In this document: positions 32,794 to 34,311 of the stretch, piece by piece
Layout: each line of letters begins with the position of its first letter
How positions within the stretch are numbered: position 1 is the first letter of the stretch
NCBI GenBank assembly: GCA_016182965.1
Contig: JACPFM010000108.1
Location: 1-34,311 of the forward strand
Length of the DNA: 34,311 nt
Source of the DNA: Deltaproteobacteria bacterium
GTDB lineage: Bacteria; Myxococcota_A; Polyangia; Polyangiales; JADJMO01
Direction: 5' to 3'
Program-made: the position numbers and the translations under genes
The notes under the pieces: generated by a model
What the model saw: the letters and a program-made list of their open reading frames with translations, nothing else
What the model was told of the DNA's origin: nothing
Databases searched by the model: none

Positions 32794-34043
32794 ACCGCAT
32801 GTCCCTGAGCGCTCCCCGGCTCGCGCGCGCGAGCGCCGCGGCGCTGCTCCTGTTCGCGACCTCCGCGAGCGCGCAGAGCGCGGCCGAGGTCGAGCGCGCG
32901 AAGAACCTCTTCAACGCGGGCGCGCAGGCGTACTCGGTCGGCAACTACCCGTTCGCGATCCAGGCGTTCGACGAGGCCTTCAAGATCACGCCGAGGCCGG
33001 CGATCCTCTTCTCGTACGCGCAGGCGGAGCGTCGGCAGTACTTCGTCGATCACGATCCGAAGCACCTGCGCAACGCCGTCGAGGCGTTCCGCAAGTACAT
33101 CAAGGAGGTCGCGCAGGGGGGGCGCCGCGCCGACGCCGTGCAAGCGCTCTCCGAGCTCGAGCCGCTCCTCGAGCAGCAGAAGGCAGCCGCGCCCGCCCCG
33201 GAGCCCGCCGCTCCGGCGAAGCTCCCGGCGCGCGTGATGGTGACGTCGCCGACGGCCGGCGCCGCGGTCGCGCTCGACGGCGCGGCGTCGAGCGAGGCGC
33301 CGTTCATCGGAGAGGTCCCGCCGGGGAAGCACACCGTCGTGGTGACCGCCGTCGGGCACGATCCCGAGCGTCGCGAGATCCAGGTCGTCGAGGGCGGGCT
33401 CGTCGCGCTCGACCTCCCGCTCCGCGAGAAGCCGGCGCTGCTCACGGTCGACGCGCCGGCGGGCTCGGAGGTCACCGTCGACGGCCGCCTCGTCGGGATC
33501 GCGCCGATCGCGGCCGTGTCGCTGCCCCACGGTCGGCACCATGTCGCGGTGACCAAGACGGGGCACGTGGCCTGGGCGCGCGAGGTCGACGTCGTGCGCG
33601 GGGAGCCGAAGCGCGTCGAACCCAGGCTCGTCGCCTCGACTCAGCGCGTGGTCTCGTACGTCGTCCTCGGGACGAGCCTCGCGTCGTTCGTCACCGGCGG
33701 CGTGTTCACGCTCGTCTCGCTGAGCCACCAGTCGACCGCGCGCGGCATCCTCGACGAGCGCGCCGACGGCAACCTCCCGCCCTCACGGCTCGACGACTAC
33801 GAATCGGCGCGCGACGCGCGCGATCGCACCCGAACGTTCGCCACGATCGCGTTCGGGGCGGGCGCGGTGCTCGGGGTGACCGGGCTCCTGCTCTACACGC
33901 TCGATCGACCGAGCGCGCCGACGCCCGAGCTCCCCTCGTCCGAGAAGGCTCCGGCGCCGCCGAGCAAGGCGCCGATGGAGGTCTCCGCGTCGCCGCTCGC
34001 GGGGCCGGGGATCGTCGGCGGCTCGCTCACGATCGTCTTCTAG
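32790..34043 (+). CDS. TPR/PEGA protein with C-terminal membrane segments
   Basis: 417 residues. A signal peptide (ASAAALLLFATSASAQ) leads into TPR-like helices (AKNLFNAGAQAYSVGNYPFA, KHLRNAVEAFRKYIKEVAQG). Two PEGA-like units follow: about 150-210 (VMVTSPTAGAAVALDGAASS, EVPPGKHTVVVTAVGHDPER) and about 218-280 (LLTVDAPAGSEVTVDGRLVG, LPHGRHHVAVTKTGHVAWAR). Two hydrophobic helices flank a polar loop (VVLGTSLASFVTGGVFTLVS ... TIAFGAGAVLGVTGLLLYTL). The design parallels the 331-residue protein at 16724 in the other kinase operon. It is the last gene of this operon. The stop TAG at 34041 lies inside the first CTAGTAC of the hairpin array. Confidence 0.88.
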   Translation: MNRMSLSAPRLARASAAALLLFATSASAQSAAEVERAKNLFNAGAQAYSVGNYPFAIQAFDEAFKITPRPAILFSYAQAERRQYFVDHDPKHLRNAVEAFRKYIKEVAQGGRRADAVQALSELEPLLEQQKAAAPAPEPAAPAKLPARVMVTSPTAGAAVALDGAASSEAPFIGEVPPGKHTVVVTAVGHDPERREIQVVEGGLVALDLPLREKPALLTVDAPAGSEVTVDGRLVGIAPIAAVSLPHGRHHVAVTKTGHVAWAREVDVVRGEPKRVEPRLVASTQRVVSYVVLGTSLASFVTGGVFTLVSLSHQSTARGILDERADGNLPPSRLDDYESARDARDRTRTFATIAFGAGAVLGVTGLLLYTLDRPSAPTPELPSSEKAPAPPSKAPMEVSASPLAGPGIVGGSLTIVF

Positions 34044-34263
34044 TACGCCGCGCCGGAACTTCGTTCCGGGTTCGGCTACGCCGAACACTCGGCTGCGCCG
34101 AGACGCGGGTACTAGACACTCACGAGGGGGCGCCGCGCGCCCCCTCGCTCCTCGCTGCGCTCGTCGCTTCACCCCCGGCGAAAAGTCGCTCCGCGACTTT
34201 CCTAGTACGGCGCTCCAGCGTTGGGAGATGAACCAGGTACGAACTTCCAGTGCGCCGTACTAG
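34040..34263. repeat. Array of perfect hairpins bounded by alternating CTAGTAC repeats
   Basis: Perfect stems: 34053-34069 (CCGGAAC, loop TTC, GTTCCGG), 34070-34086 (GTTCGGC, TAC, GCCGAAC), 34088-34102 (CTCGGC, TGC, GCCGAG), 34124-34146 (10-bp stem, loop CGC) and 34182-34200 (AAAGTCGC, TCC, GCGACTTT). CTAGTAC at 34040 and 34202 and GTACTAG at 34109 and 34257 make two inverted pairs; the second extends to a 12-bp perfect repeat (34202-34213 with 34252-34263). It starts within the stop codon of the TPR/PEGA gene. The rest, to 34311, shows no gene. Confidence 0.9.
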
Positions 34264-34311
34264 TACCGCCGGCCGGAAGTGTCTGCATACTTCGAGCGAT
34301 GGGCCGCGGTA

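Noticed and set aside
34202..34263. Integron attC site
   Set aside because: The inverted arms lack the GTTRRRY/RYYYAAC core sites and no integrase is present.

Overview
The window is a very GC-rich stretch (third codon positions almost all G or C) that fits a member of the Myxococcota. The evidence is combined: short signal peptides with lipoboxes, a kelch lipoprotein with a MYXO-CTERM-like tail, CGNG...CDG cysteine repeats, FG-GAP proteins, serine/threonine kinases next to TPR/PEGA membrane proteins, a sigma-54 activator, and a large non-motility chemosensory cluster. I cannot name genus or species. I found no rRNA, tRNA, CRISPR array or recognisable transposase.

Region 1 (1-7818, all minus strand) looks like a sigma-54-controlled gas or redox stress locus. 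Reading with transcription it holds a PAS-AAA+-Fis activator (6411-7778), a CcoN-like multi-helix membrane protein, a DUF1858 plus double DUF2249 protein, two small DUF2249 proteins, a hemerythrin, a CPC-type copper P1B ATPase, and a DUF1847 protein cut by the window edge. Two nearly identical -24/-12 boxes (GGCACG-N4-GTGCT) lie just upstream of the membrane-protein gene and the hemerythrin gene. A pair of TGCCA-N4-TGGCA palindromes 32 bp apart lies at the start of the activator gene.

Region 2 (7927-14397) is a mix of surface and housekeeping genes: a kelch lipoprotein, a frameshifted and truncated cysteine-rich lipoprotein remnant, a zinc-ribbon/TM/beta-helix protein, a lipoprotein, an AarF/UbiB-type kinase-like protein and a TerB-like protein. 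The largest gene-free stretch (13934-14397) carries nested inverted arrays of short repeats around a perfect hairpin. The same heptamer (TGACGAC) also follows the broken gene at 10000.

Region 3 (14398-19112, minus) is a four-gene operon: serine/threonine kinase (apparently frameshifted near its 3' end), TPR/PEGA protein, and two paralogous lipoproteins of unknown function.

Region 4 (19249-28586, plus) holds a methyltransferase and then a chemosensory operon: CheW, CheR-TPR, CheW, MCP, CheA-REC, CheB, REC-histidine kinase. Its gene content resembles the Wsp system, but a receiver-histidine kinase stands where the WspR diguanylate cyclase would be.

Region 5 (28691-34043, plus) is a second operon headed by a kinase: kinase with PEGA tail, FG-GAP lipoprotein, TPR/PEGA membrane protein. 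It mirrors region 3 on the other side of the chemosensory cluster. It ends in a dense array of perfect hairpins (34040-34263). Four-base start/stop overlaps (ATGA, GTGA, TTGA) join many of the genes, implying translational coupling.
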